Positions 1-5,615 of a stretch of 5,615 nt of DNA are shown here, piece by piece; positions within the stretch are counted from its first letter, which is position 1; each line of letters opens with the position of its first letter. Under the pieces are notes generated by a model. The model was not told the origin of the DNA and ran no database searches. It saw only the letters and a list, made by a program, of their open reading frames with translations. Source of the stretch: Lysobacterales bacterium (lineage in GTDB: Bacteria; Pseudomonadota; Gammaproteobacteria; Xanthomonadales; SZUA-36); assembly GCA_030637665.1 (NCBI GenBank), contig DAOWGA010000329.1, positions 1-5,615 on the forward strand, given 5' to 3'. Both the position numbers and the translations under genes were made by a program.

Positions 1-1
1 C

Positions 2-559
2 GGGCGCGGCGTGGTGGCGCTGGCGCCTCATTTTGGCGCCTGGGAATACCTGGGAATGTACCTGCAACGAATTCCGGAGATCGCCATCCTCTACAAACCA
101 CCTTCGAACCCCGATCTCGAAAGAGCCCTGGTGGGCAAACGCCGACGGGGCGGCGCGAACCTCATTCCTGCCAATGCCTCCGGTTTGCGCCAGCTCTATG
201 GCCATATTCGTGCCGGCAAGGGCGCCGGTATCCTACCTGACCAGCAACCTTCCGCCGGGCAAGGCAAATTTGCACCCTTTTTCGGAATTCAGGTGCTCAC
301 CGGCGTACTGGTCCCTCGCCTGGTGCAACGCACCGGCTGCATCGTAGTTCTGGTCGCCTGTGAGCGGCTGCCGGGTGGACGTTTTCGCGTCCATTACATG
401 CGCGCCGATGAAAATGTCTACTCTGAAGATATGGTGACCTCGCTTACCGCAGTGAATCGCGGTGTCGAGCGTTGTATCGCGATCGATCCGGCGCAATACC
501 TGTGGAGTTACAGACGCTTCAAAACACGCCCTGAAGGTGAGAAGCCGTTTTATGATTAA
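2..559 (+). CDS. LpxL/HtrB-like lysophospholipid acyltransferase, 3' part (5' end outside window)
   Basis: This is the C-terminal 185 residues of a membrane-associated acyltransferase of the bacterial lipid A acyltransferase family, which transfers acyl chains to lipid A precursors or related lysolipids at the inner membrane. The frame is open to the left edge, reading GRGVVALAPHFGAWE, so the GTG at 11 is an internal Val codon and not the start. The HX4E catalytic motif is visible as H-FGAW-E just inside the fragment. Further family signatures follow: GILPDQQP, then a FAPFFG segment, and a C-terminal YLWSYRRFKTRPEGE block that is typical of LpxL-type enzymes. About 100 or more N-terminal residues, including the usual N-terminal membrane anchor, are missing because of the window edge. 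It converges on the trkH gene and is not part of that operon. The family call is firm. Which acyl chain or position it serves cannot be told from this fragment. Confidence 0.88.
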   Translation, partial: GRGVVALAPHFGAWEYLGMYLQRIPEIAILYKPPSNPDLERALVGKRRRGGANLIPANASGLRQLYGHIRAGKGAGILPDQQPSAGQGKFAPFFGIQVLTGVLVPRLVQRTGCIVVLVACERLPGGRFRVHYMRADENVYSEDMVTSLTAVNRGVERCIAIDPAQYLWSYRRFKTRPEGEKPFYD

Positions 560-581
560 TAAGCTAATAAGCCATAATACT

Positions 582-689
582 AAAAAGCCCGATAAAAAAC
601 CCGCACATGGCCCCGGGATCGCGGAAGCTGGCGACGTCCAGGCGTAGCTGAACAAGCCAGGGCTGTGATGCCGGGGCCATGTGCGGGCT
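582..689 (-). terminator. Intrinsic terminator of the ntrX-trkA-trkH cluster, large palindrome
   Basis: Inverted-repeat arms lie at 600-620 and 667-687. The outer 17 bp are perfect (CCCGCACATGGCCCCGG), then come one mismatch and three more pairs. On the minus strand the stem starts 6 nt after the trkH stop, and its distal arm is followed directly by TTTTTT (599-594), the arrangement of a Rho-independent terminator. A second T5 run (586-582) follows a CGGGCT (591-586) that can pair with AGCCCG (689-684), giving an alternative longer stem. The 46 nt interior can also fold (CTGGC 628-632 with GCCAG 656-660), which makes one long imperfect hairpin. On the plus strand no T-run follows the stem, so it is a poorer terminator for the acyltransferase gene, although it may still help block readthrough. 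Confidence 0.82.
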
Positions 690-693
690 CACA

Positions 694-2145
694 TCAATCG
701 CGCCAGAAAGCAGGCGACAGAATCACCAGCAGCGTGTAGATTTCCAGGCGGCCCAGCAGCATGGCTGCGCTCAATATGAGCTTGGCTGTGTTGTTCAGAC
801 TGGCGTAGTTGACCCCTGCATCGCCCAGTGCGGGGCCCAGGTTGGTGATGCAGGCGCCGACTGCGGAGTAAGAGGTTTCAGCATCCAGACCGGTGGCCGT
901 CAACATCATTGTCATGACCGCGAAGTTTGCGATGTAGAGAAAGAAGAATCCCCACACGGCGCTGATCACCGTGTCCGAAGTTTTTTGCCCCCCGATTTTA
1001 ATCTGGATGACAGCGTGAGGGTGAATCAGCCGCTGGATTTCCCTGACCGACTGCCGGTACAGCAGGATAACCCGGTAAACTTTCATACCCCCGGCCGTGC
1101 TGCCGGCGCAGCCGCCGATAAAAGCGATACAGATTAGCAGGACCGGCAGAAACCCGGGCCAGGCATAAAAATCAGCCGTGGTAAAACCGGTGGTGGTCAT
1201 CGCGGAAATGACCTGGAAACTGCCATAGCGGAATGATGTGACCAGCGAATCATAGGTGCCGGTGAAGTAAAGCGCAAAACTGGCCAGAATCGCAAAAGCA
1301 AAAATCAGGGTTAGGTATACCTTGAGCTCGGGATCCATGAAATAGGGCTGCGCACTGGCTCTGCGCCATGCCGTGAAATGCAATGCAAAATTCACACCTG
1401 CAATCAACATGAAAATAGAGGCCACGATTTCAAGAGTCGGGTTGTTCCAGAACGCCAGGCTATCGTCATGAGTAGAAAATCCGCCGATTGCCACCGTGCT
1501 GAAAGCGTGGCCGACGGCATCGAAAAGTTTCATTCCGCCCAGCCAGTATGCAAATACACATATCACGGTAATACCGACGTAGATCAGCCACAGGGCTTTG
1601 GCTGTTTCCGTGATTCGCGGCGTCAGCTTGTGGTCTTTCATTGGCCCTGGTGTTTCCGCCCGGTACAACTGCATTCCGCCGATTCGCAGCATGGGCAGGA
1701 TTGCCACGGCCAGCACGATAATGCCCATGCCACCCAGCCACTGCAGTTGCTGACGGTAATACAAGAGCGCCCGCGGCAAGTTGTCGATATGGGTGACGAT
1801 GGTTGCACCGGTGGTGGTGAGGCCGGACATCGACTCAAACACCGCATCGACGTAACTGAGTTGTGGCGTGGTCATCAGCAGGAAAGGCAAAGCACCCACC
1901 AGGACCAGCGCCAGCCAGGCTGATACCACAACGAGGAAGCCGTCGCGCAAGCGCAAATCCTGTGTGGCGTGCCGAACGGGCAGGTAAATCAGGATACCCG
2001 CCAACAGCAGTATTGCGGCGCTGAGCAGGAACATATTTGCCGTGCCGTCTTCATACCACAGGGAAACCAGCACGGGAGGCAGCATCATCAGGCTCGAGCC
2101 TGCGATCAGGAAGCCAACAACCCTTTGGACGGCATTAAATCCCAT
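694..2145 (-). CDS. trkH: TrkH, potassium uptake transporter membrane subunit
   Basis: This is the inner-membrane, potassium-conducting subunit of the Trk uptake system. At 483 residues it has the same length as Escherichia coli TrkH. It is strongly hydrophobic throughout and carries the four pore-loop (P-loop) filter segments of the Trk/Ktr/HKT superfamily: TTTGAT (110-115, Gly113), TVAIGGFST (217-225, Gly221), TTTGFTT (317-323, Gly320) and TNLGPAL (434-440, Gly437). All four filter glycines are present. The conserved GRLEIYTLL (465-473) in the last membrane helix includes the Arg that acts in gating in this family. The conserved segments WLGGMGI (136-142) and GGCAGSTAGGMK (344-355) are also intact. 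The ATG lies 8 nt after the trkA stop, with only a weak Shine-Dalgarno (GAGTGA overlapping the trkA stop), which suggests translational coupling to trkA. It is the last gene of the cluster and is followed by a strong terminator. No defect is seen. Confidence 0.97.
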   Translation of the reverse strand: MGFNAVQRVVGFLIAGSSLMMLPPVLVSLWYEDGTANMFLLSAAILLLAGILIYLPVRHATQDLRLRDGFLVVVSAWLALVLVGALPFLLMTTPQLSYVDAVFESMSGLTTTGATIVTHIDNLPRALLYYRQQLQWLGGMGIIVLAVAILPMLRIGGMQLYRAETPGPMKDHKLTPRITETAKALWLIYVGITVICVFAYWLGGMKLFDAVGHAFSTVAIGGFSTHDDSLAFWNNPTLEIVASIFMLIAGVNFALHFTAWRRASAQPYFMDPELKVYLTLIFAFAILASFALYFTGTYDSLVTSFRYGSFQVISAMTTTGFTTADFYAWPGFLPVLLICIAFIGGCAGSTAGGMKVYRVILLYRQSVREIQRLIHPHAVIQIKIGGQKTSDTVISAVWGFFFLYIANFAVMTMMLTATGLDAETSYSAVGACITNLGPALGDAGVNYASLNNTAKLILSAAMLLGRLEIYTLLVILSPAFWRD

Positions 2146-2153
2146 AGGGTCAC

Positions 2154-3530
2154 TCAGACAAAAATCGCGCCCACCTGGAAGAGGCGTTCCACGGCGGCAA
2201 TCTGACGTTTATCCGGCACGAAAAGGATGACGTGGTCATGTTCAATAATTACCGTGTCGTGGTGAGCGATGATCACTTCTTCACCGCGAACGATTGCGGG
2301 AATGGTCGTACCCACCGGCAGGTTAATCTCCTCGATTGTTCTTCCGACAACTTTTGAACTCCGCTTGTCGCCCAATGCAACAGCCTCGATTGCTTCCGCA
2401 GCACCGCGCCTCAGGGAGTGCACACGCACCATGTTTCCACGCCGGATGTGAGTCAACAACGCGCCGATGGTCACTTGTTGCGGGGACACTGCAATGTCGA
2501 TGGAGCCGGACTCAACCAGGTCCACGTAGGACGGCCGGTTGATCAGGGCGATCACTTTCTCCGCGCCCATTTTTTTGGCCAGCATGGAAGACAGGATGTT
2601 GGCTTCGTCGTCGTTGGTGAGGACACAATAGACATCGGTGTTGTCGATGGCCTCTTCCCGCAGCAGTTCCTCATCAGCGCAGTCACCTACCAGCACGATG
2701 GCCTTTTCCAGATCTTCTGCAATGAACTCCGCCCGTTCGCGATTCTGCTCGATGATTTTTACATGGTGCTTGCGTTCGAGATAGTGGGCGAGATTGCTGC
2801 CGATATTACCGCCGCCTGCGAGGATGATTCTTCGCACCGGGCTGTCCAGTGGCCGCAATTCTTTCATCATGGTCCGGATGTTGCGTTGTGCTGCGAGAAA
2901 AAACACCGTGTCATTTTCTTCGATGATGGTTTTTCCATCGGGAATGATGGTCTTGTCCTGTCGATAGATGGCCGCAATTCTGGCTTCCGCATTTGCCGGC
3001 ATGTGCTCGCGCAGGGTCTGCAGGTGATGGCCGACGAGCGGGCCGCCTGCATAAGCCTGTGTCGCAACCAGTTGGGCCCGGCCGCCGGCAAAATCCAGCA
3101 CCTGCAGGGCGCCCGGATATTCAATCAGGCGTGCAATGTGCTGAGTGACCAGAGTTTCGGGGCTGATCAGAACATCAACAGGGCAATGTTCGCGCTCGAA
3201 CAGCTGGGGATAGTCGATGTATTCCGAAGAGCGGATACGGGCTATTCTGGTGGGTGTGTTGTACAGCGTGTAGGCAACCTGGCAGGCCGTCATATTGACT
3301 TCGTCACTGCTGGTGAGCGCAATGACCAGGTCGGCGTCTTCTATTCCTGCGCGCACCAGGACCTTGGGGTGCGAGGCGTGTCCAATGACACCGCGGACAT
3401 CCAGGCGATCCTGCAGGATTTTCATTCGGTTGGCGTCAGTGTCGACGATCGTAATGTCGTTTTCCTCGTTGGAAAGGCTATGCGCGACGGTGGAACCTAC
3501 CTGCCCCGCGCCCAGCACGACTATTTTCAT
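2154..3530 (-). CDS. trkA: TrkA, NAD-binding regulatory subunit of the Trk potassium transporter
   Basis: This is the cytoplasmic peripheral protein that binds TrkH and gates potassium uptake in response to bound NAD(H)/nucleotides. At 458 residues it matches the classic two-repeat TrkA. The first Rossmann (RCK_N) domain starts at residue 1 with GAGQVG (7-12), and the acidic residue ending strand 2 is Asp30. A first RCK_C domain spans roughly 140-225. The second Rossmann domain has GGGNIG (239-244) with Glu261 as the strand-2 acid, and the second RCK_C runs from about 370 to 455. Both nucleotide-binding motifs look functional. The start is fixed by the ATG that overlaps the upstream regulator stop (ATGA, 4 bp) and by a good Shine-Dalgarno, AGGGGA (3542-3537), 6 nt before the ATG and inside the regulator's 3' end. 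The trkH gene follows 8 bp downstream. No truncation or frameshift is seen. Confidence 0.97.
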   Translation of the reverse strand: MKIVVLGAGQVGSTVAHSLSNEENDITIVDTDANRMKILQDRLDVRGVIGHASHPKVLVRAGIEDADLVIALTSSDEVNMTACQVAYTLYNTPTRIARIRSSEYIDYPQLFEREHCPVDVLISPETLVTQHIARLIEYPGALQVLDFAGGRAQLVATQAYAGGPLVGHHLQTLREHMPANAEARIAAIYRQDKTIIPDGKTIIEENDTVFFLAAQRNIRTMMKELRPLDSPVRRIILAGGGNIGSNLAHYLERKHHVKIIEQNRERAEFIAEDLEKAIVLVGDCADEELLREEAIDNTDVYCVLTNDDEANILSSMLAKKMGAEKVIALINRPSYVDLVESGSIDIAVSPQQVTIGALLTHIRRGNMVRVHSLRRGAAEAIEAVALGDKRSSKVVGRTIEEINLPVGTTIPAIVRGEEVIIAHHDTVIIEHDHVILFVPDKRQIAAVERLFQVGAIFV

Positions 3531-4909
3531 TTTCCATCCCCTTTCGACGCGGCAGACCTGGGATCAACCCCCAGCGACCTGAGCTTCCTGTACAAGTGAG
3601 TTCTTTCCATGCCGACGGCTTCGGCCAGCTTACCGACGCTGCCTCCGGCCTCGCGTAATTTGTAAGCCAGGTATTCACGCTCGAACTGCTCGCGCGCCTC
3701 GCGCAACGGCAAATCGAAAATTTCGGGGTGTTGTGATCCCGCTGCAGTCTGTTTCGCGGGGTTCTGGCGTAAGGCTTCCTCTACGTCTGCGACTGTTACT
3801 TCACCATCGCCTCCCAGGATCAGCAGGCGTTGCACCAGGTTTCGCAATTCACGCAGGTTTCCCGGCCAGCTATGGTTGCGCAGCCGGTTTTGTGCAGAAA
3901 CCGAAAACGGGCGATAGGGCAGATTCTCATGGTTGGGAAACCACTCGGCATAGAATCGGACGAGTTCCGGCACATCGTCCTGTCGCTCGCGCAACGGGGG
4001 CACCTGCAACGGCAATACATTCAGCCGGTAATATAGTTGCTGCAGTAGCGGATCTTTTTGCGACTGGCTCATCAGATTGTCGCTACCTGCGGCCATCACC
4101 CTGCAATCCGGAGTGCGTTTTTCGCTTCCGCCTTCGTGCACGAAGTGCCCGGATTCCAGCACCTGGTTGATGATCTTCATGGCATCGGCTGCGAGGTCCT
4201 GTAACTCCGGAATGAACAGGCAACCTCCGCTTGCATGGTCGAGCAGACCCTGTCCGCTCCTCTTGGAGTTATCGCTACCCAGCAGAAACGTCCGTATGGT
4301 ATCCGGTTCGAGATCGCAATGATCGATGACCACGAAATCACCACTCCGTTTGCTACGGGCATGAATGAAGCGCGCCAGCGTTTCGCGCCCGCTACCTGAT
4401 TCGCCAGTGATCAATACGGGCGAATCGTGTTGGGCGGCCTGCTCTGCCTTGCTGCGCAGTATCTGCATCACGGCGCTGCTGCCCATGGGCTCATTGGCTG
4501 TTGAAGTGACAGAGCGCCGTGCAGGTTTTTCCTCGACCTCGCGGGAAGCCAGTGCCTGGCTGACGATTGATAGCAGTTTGGCCAGCGAGATCGGCTTCTG
4601 AACGAAATCATGCGCACCAAGCCGCGTAGCCTCAACTGCTGTTTCGACAGTACCGTGGCCGGACATGATGACCACCGGGCATGACGACCCATTTCCCGCA
4701 GACCATTCTTTCAACAGGGTTATCCCGTCGATATCCGGCATCCAGATGTCAAGCAGGACCAGATCAGGTGCGTTGCGGGCATAAGCCGTGCGAGCCGCCT
4801 CTCCATCCTCTGCCACGGTAACGTCGTATCCCTCATCCTGCAGAATCTCGCACACGAGCTCCCGGATGTCAGGTTCGTCGTCAACAACCAGTATGCGCGC
4901 TTGATCCAT
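3527..4909 (-). CDS. ntrX: NtrX-like response regulator (REC, degenerate AAA+, Fis-type HTH)
   Basis: This is a 460-residue NtrC-family response regulator, closest by architecture and context to NtrX. Residues 1-120 are a receiver domain with acid pocket Asp10/Asp11, phosphoacceptor Asp54 (VLLDIWMP), Ser83 and Lys105. Residues about 143-366 align with the sigma54-activator AAA+ domain: GESGSGRE (169-176), LYYRLNVLP (292-300), VPPLRER (303-309) and SWPGNLRELRN (347-357). Residues about 405-448 form a Fis-type HTH ending LYRKLRSLGV. The AAA+ core is degenerate. The Walker A Lys is Arg175, the Walker B Asp is Pro234 (CLFIPEL), no GAFTGA loop is present in about 208-226, and the first arginine-finger position is Leu289, while Arg295 is kept. 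The start at the ATG at 4909 places the receiver at the N-terminus. The in-frame TTG at 4969 would add 20 unrelated residues. It overlaps trkA by 4 bp. It probably binds DNA under control of the adjacent NtrY-like kinase; its targets are unknown. The symbol is less certain than the family. Confidence 0.85.
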   Translation of the reverse strand: MDQARILVVDDEPDIRELVCEILQDEGYDVTVAEDGEAARTAYARNAPDLVLLDIWMPDIDGITLLKEWSAGNGSSCPVVIMSGHGTVETAVEATRLGAHDFVQKPISLAKLLSIVSQALASREVEEKPARRSVTSTANEPMGSSAVMQILRSKAEQAAQHDSPVLITGESGSGRETLARFIHARSKRSGDFVVIDHCDLEPDTIRTFLLGSDNSKRSGQGLLDHASGGCLFIPELQDLAADAMKIINQVLESGHFVHEGGSEKRTPDCRVMAAGSDNLMSQSQKDPLLQQLYYRLNVLPLQVPPLRERQDDVPELVRFYAEWFPNHENLPYRPFSVSAQNRLRNHSWPGNLRELRNLVQRLLILGGDGEVTVADVEEALRQNPAKQTAAGSQHPEIFDLPLREAREQFEREYLAYKLREAGGSVGKLAEAVGMERTHLYRKLRSLGVDPRSAASKGDGK

Positions 4910-4953
4910 CAAAATTCTTATAAGTGTTGTATCGACGCAACATGCTACTCCAA
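4907..4953 (-). promoter_or_regulatory. Weak candidate promoter and leader of the ntrX-like gene
   Basis: The gene starts with a poor Shine-Dalgarno (TAAGAA, then ATTTTG before the ATG). Upstream, a loose sigma70-like pair can be drawn on the minus strand: TTGGAG (4953-4948), a 16 nt spacer, and TACAAC (4931-4926). Only the TTG of the -35 box and four of six -10 bases match consensus, so this is a suggestion. The reason to look here is that the palindrome upstream separates this gene from the kinase gene, so a private promoter would make sense. Confidence 0.2.
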
Positions 4954-4995
4954 TCCCAAAAGCCTGCAAAGGTCTTTTTTTGCCACAGAAATTTA

Positions 4996-5165
4996 TCCGC
5001 TGAGGACGCAGAAGACGCTGAGGTGAGCCATTTCACAGTTTATCGTTCAGCCAATTTGAACCCTCATTCCATTGGCGGAAATTGAAATGGAATCCGCTCC
5101 GGGTCTCTATTGCCGTGAAATCATCCTGCTCAGCCAATTTCAGCGTCTTCTGCGTCCTCAGCGGA
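4996..5165. repeat. Palindromic element with 26 bp perfect inverted-repeat arms
   Basis: The arm at 4996-5021 (TCCGCTGAGGACGCAGAAGA and on to Ala-rich GACGCTGA) is the exact reverse complement of 5140-5165. The arms are 118 bp apart. A further 7 bp pairs inside (ATTTCAC 5030-5036 with GTGAAAT 5115-5121). The arm text resembles the 'CACAGA...GAGGACGCAGA' type of interspersed palindromic repeats that I recall seeing in non-coding gaps of many environmental bacterial genomes; that comparison is from memory. No transposase gene is present, so it would be a non-autonomous (MITE-like or REP-like) element or a large RNA hairpin. No T-run follows the stem on either strand, so it is not a typical intrinsic terminator. 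Transcribed from the kinase side, it would form a very stable hairpin between the kinase and regulator messages. Confidence 0.8.
5047..5140. repeat. Nested small repeats in the loop of the palindrome
   Basis: The 11-mer TCAGCCAATTT occurs twice in direct orientation, at 5047-5057 and 5130-5140. Two short inverted repeats compete: GCCAAT (5050-5055) with ATTGGC (5071-5076), and ATTCCATT (5066-5073) with AATGGAAT (5086-5093). They share 5071-5073, so only one of the two hairpins can form at a time. Confidence 0.5.
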
Positions 5166-5216
5166 AAATTAGAAAGTCTCAATTTTGTGTGATTCAGCGT
5201 CCCTGACGGACAAAGA

Positions 5217-5615
5217 TCAGCCGGCGGGCAGGTTGAGGGGGAGTTGGATGCTGACTGTGGCGCCGCCTTCGGGTGGATTGGAGATGGCGATTTTGCCGTC
5301 GTGCTCTACTACGATTTTGCGGCAGATTGCCAAGCCCAGGCCGCTGCCGGCAGACTTGTTGGTCACATAGGGTTCAAAGGGGTTTTCCAGCACAGTTGCA
5401 GGGAAACCCGGCCCGTCGTCATGTATTTCAAGCTTGATCCAGGCCCGCTGCCCGGATTCAACGACACTGCTGCTGATGCTGATCGACACCGGAGCGCCAT
5501 CGCCGGCTTCCTTTGAGTTACGGATCCGGTTGTGCAGCATTTGCCTGAGACGGCCACTATCGGCGGCCAGGCCTTCCGGCCCCGGGCACAGTTGCAGTAA
5601 AAACTGAAGCTGTGA
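5217..5615 (-). CDS. ntrY: NtrY-like sensor histidine kinase, C-terminal ATPase domain (5' part outside window)
   Basis: These are the last 132 residues of a sensor histidine kinase. The frame stays open to the right edge, so the Met codon at 5540 is internal. The fragment covers most of the HATPase_c domain that binds ATP for autophosphorylation. It shows the N box in LRQMLHNRIRNSKEA (fragment 23-37, key Asn33), the G1/D box DDGPGF (66-71), the F-box region FEPYVTNKSAG (80-90) and the G2 box GSGLGLAI (90-97), followed by HDGKIAISNPPEGGATVSIQLPL. The FEPYVT(N/T)K-GLGLAI-KIV-EH-G wording is typical of NtrY and related NtrB-type kinases. Membrane, HAMP, PAS and phospho-His parts would lie upstream. 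It reads in the same direction as the NtrX-like gene and is its likely partner, although a 307 bp gap with a palindrome separates them. The kinase call is firm. The NtrY name rests on motif style plus the neighbouring regulator. Confidence 0.82.
   Translation of the reverse strand, partial: SQLQFLLQLCPGPEGLAADSGRLRQMLHNRIRNSKEAGDGAPVSISISSSVVESGQRAWIKLEIHDDGPGFPATVLENPFEPYVTNKSAGSGLGLAICRKIVVEHDGKIAISNPPEGGATVSIQLPLNLPAG

Larger units (their letters stand above)
4910..5216. other. Gene-free gap between kinase and regulator genes
   Basis: No credible coding region lies in these 307 bp on either strand. From left to right it holds the regulator's leader (4910-4970), a T7 run (4975-4981), the long inverted repeat (4996-5165) with its nested hairpins, and an AT-rich tail (5166-5190) leading to the kinase stop codon. 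The outer flanks are loosely symmetrical as well: CACAGAAATT at 4985-4994 resembles the reverse complement of the sequence around 5180-5190 (CACAAAATTG). The palindromic unit may therefore extend to about 4984-5190. For a two-component pair normally encoded close together, this is a long gap. Confidence 0.7.

Noticed and set aside
233..655. Minus-strand 140-codon frame opposite the acyltransferase gene
   Set aside because: It overlaps the acyltransferase coding region and the terminator palindrome, and its product resembles no family I know.
679..1923. Plus-strand open frames opposite trkH (679-1137, 1378-1923)
   Set aside because: They are rich in Gln, His and Cys with no recognisable motif, and they are antisense to an unambiguous TrkH.
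2418..3599. A 393-codon open frame on the plus strand opposite trkA
   Set aside because: It lies fully antisense to trkA, which has clear RCK domains and the expected length. Its translation shows no family motif. It is a codon-bias shadow.
4910..4969. Upstream TTG start for the NtrX-like gene, adding 20 residues
   Set aside because: The added residues do not belong to a receiver domain. The ATG at 4909 begins MDQARILVVDDE, the normal start of such regulators.
4963..4984. Sigma54-type promoter (TGGC...TTTGCA on the minus strand) upstream of the NtrX-like gene
   Set aside because: The GG and GC elements are 17 nt apart where 12 are required, so the spacing does not fit.
4996..5165. The 26 bp inverted repeat read as a Rho-independent terminator of the kinase gene
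   Set aside because: The loop is over 100 nt and neither strand has a T-run directly after the stem. The T7 run at 4975-4981 lies on the plus strand and precedes the stem.

Overview
The window looks like a chromosomal core-genome segment of a Gammaproteobacterium with moderately high GC. This assignment is an inference. It rests on a full-length two-RCK TrkA, a 483-residue TrkH, an LpxL-type acyltransferase and an NtrY/NtrX-like pair next to trkAH. No species-level call is possible. There are no tRNA, rRNA, CRISPR, transposase or phage genes.

Layout: the left end (2-559, + strand) is the 3' part of a lipid A-type lysophospholipid acyltransferase gene. It converges on a minus-strand cluster. 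The 134 bp between them hold a large palindrome that is a convincing intrinsic terminator for the minus-strand cluster. Reading the minus strand from the right edge, the order is: the C-terminal end of an NtrY-like histidine kinase (5615-5217), a 307 bp gene-free gap built around a 26 bp perfect inverted repeat with smaller nested hairpins, an NtrX-like response regulator (4909-3527), trkA (3530-2154) and trkH (2145-694). The regulator and trkA overlap by 4 bp (ATGA), and trkA and trkH are 8 bp apart. Regulator, trkA and trkH are therefore very probably cotranscribed and translationally coupled.

How the genes work together: TrkH is the potassium-conducting membrane subunit and TrkA its cytoplasmic NAD(H)/nucleotide-binding gating ring. 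The kinase and regulator form a two-component system whose regulator shares an mRNA with the transporter.

The most interesting feature is the regulator. Its receiver domain and Fis-type DNA-binding helix-turn-helix look intact, but its central AAA+ domain has lost the Walker A lysine (now Arg), the Walker B aspartate (now Pro), the GAFTGA sigma54-contact loop and one arginine-finger position. It is therefore unlikely to be a classical sigma54 activator and more likely works as a phosphorylation-controlled DNA-binding protein. The second point of interest is the palindromic, repeat-like element that splits the kinase gene from its partner regulator gene.
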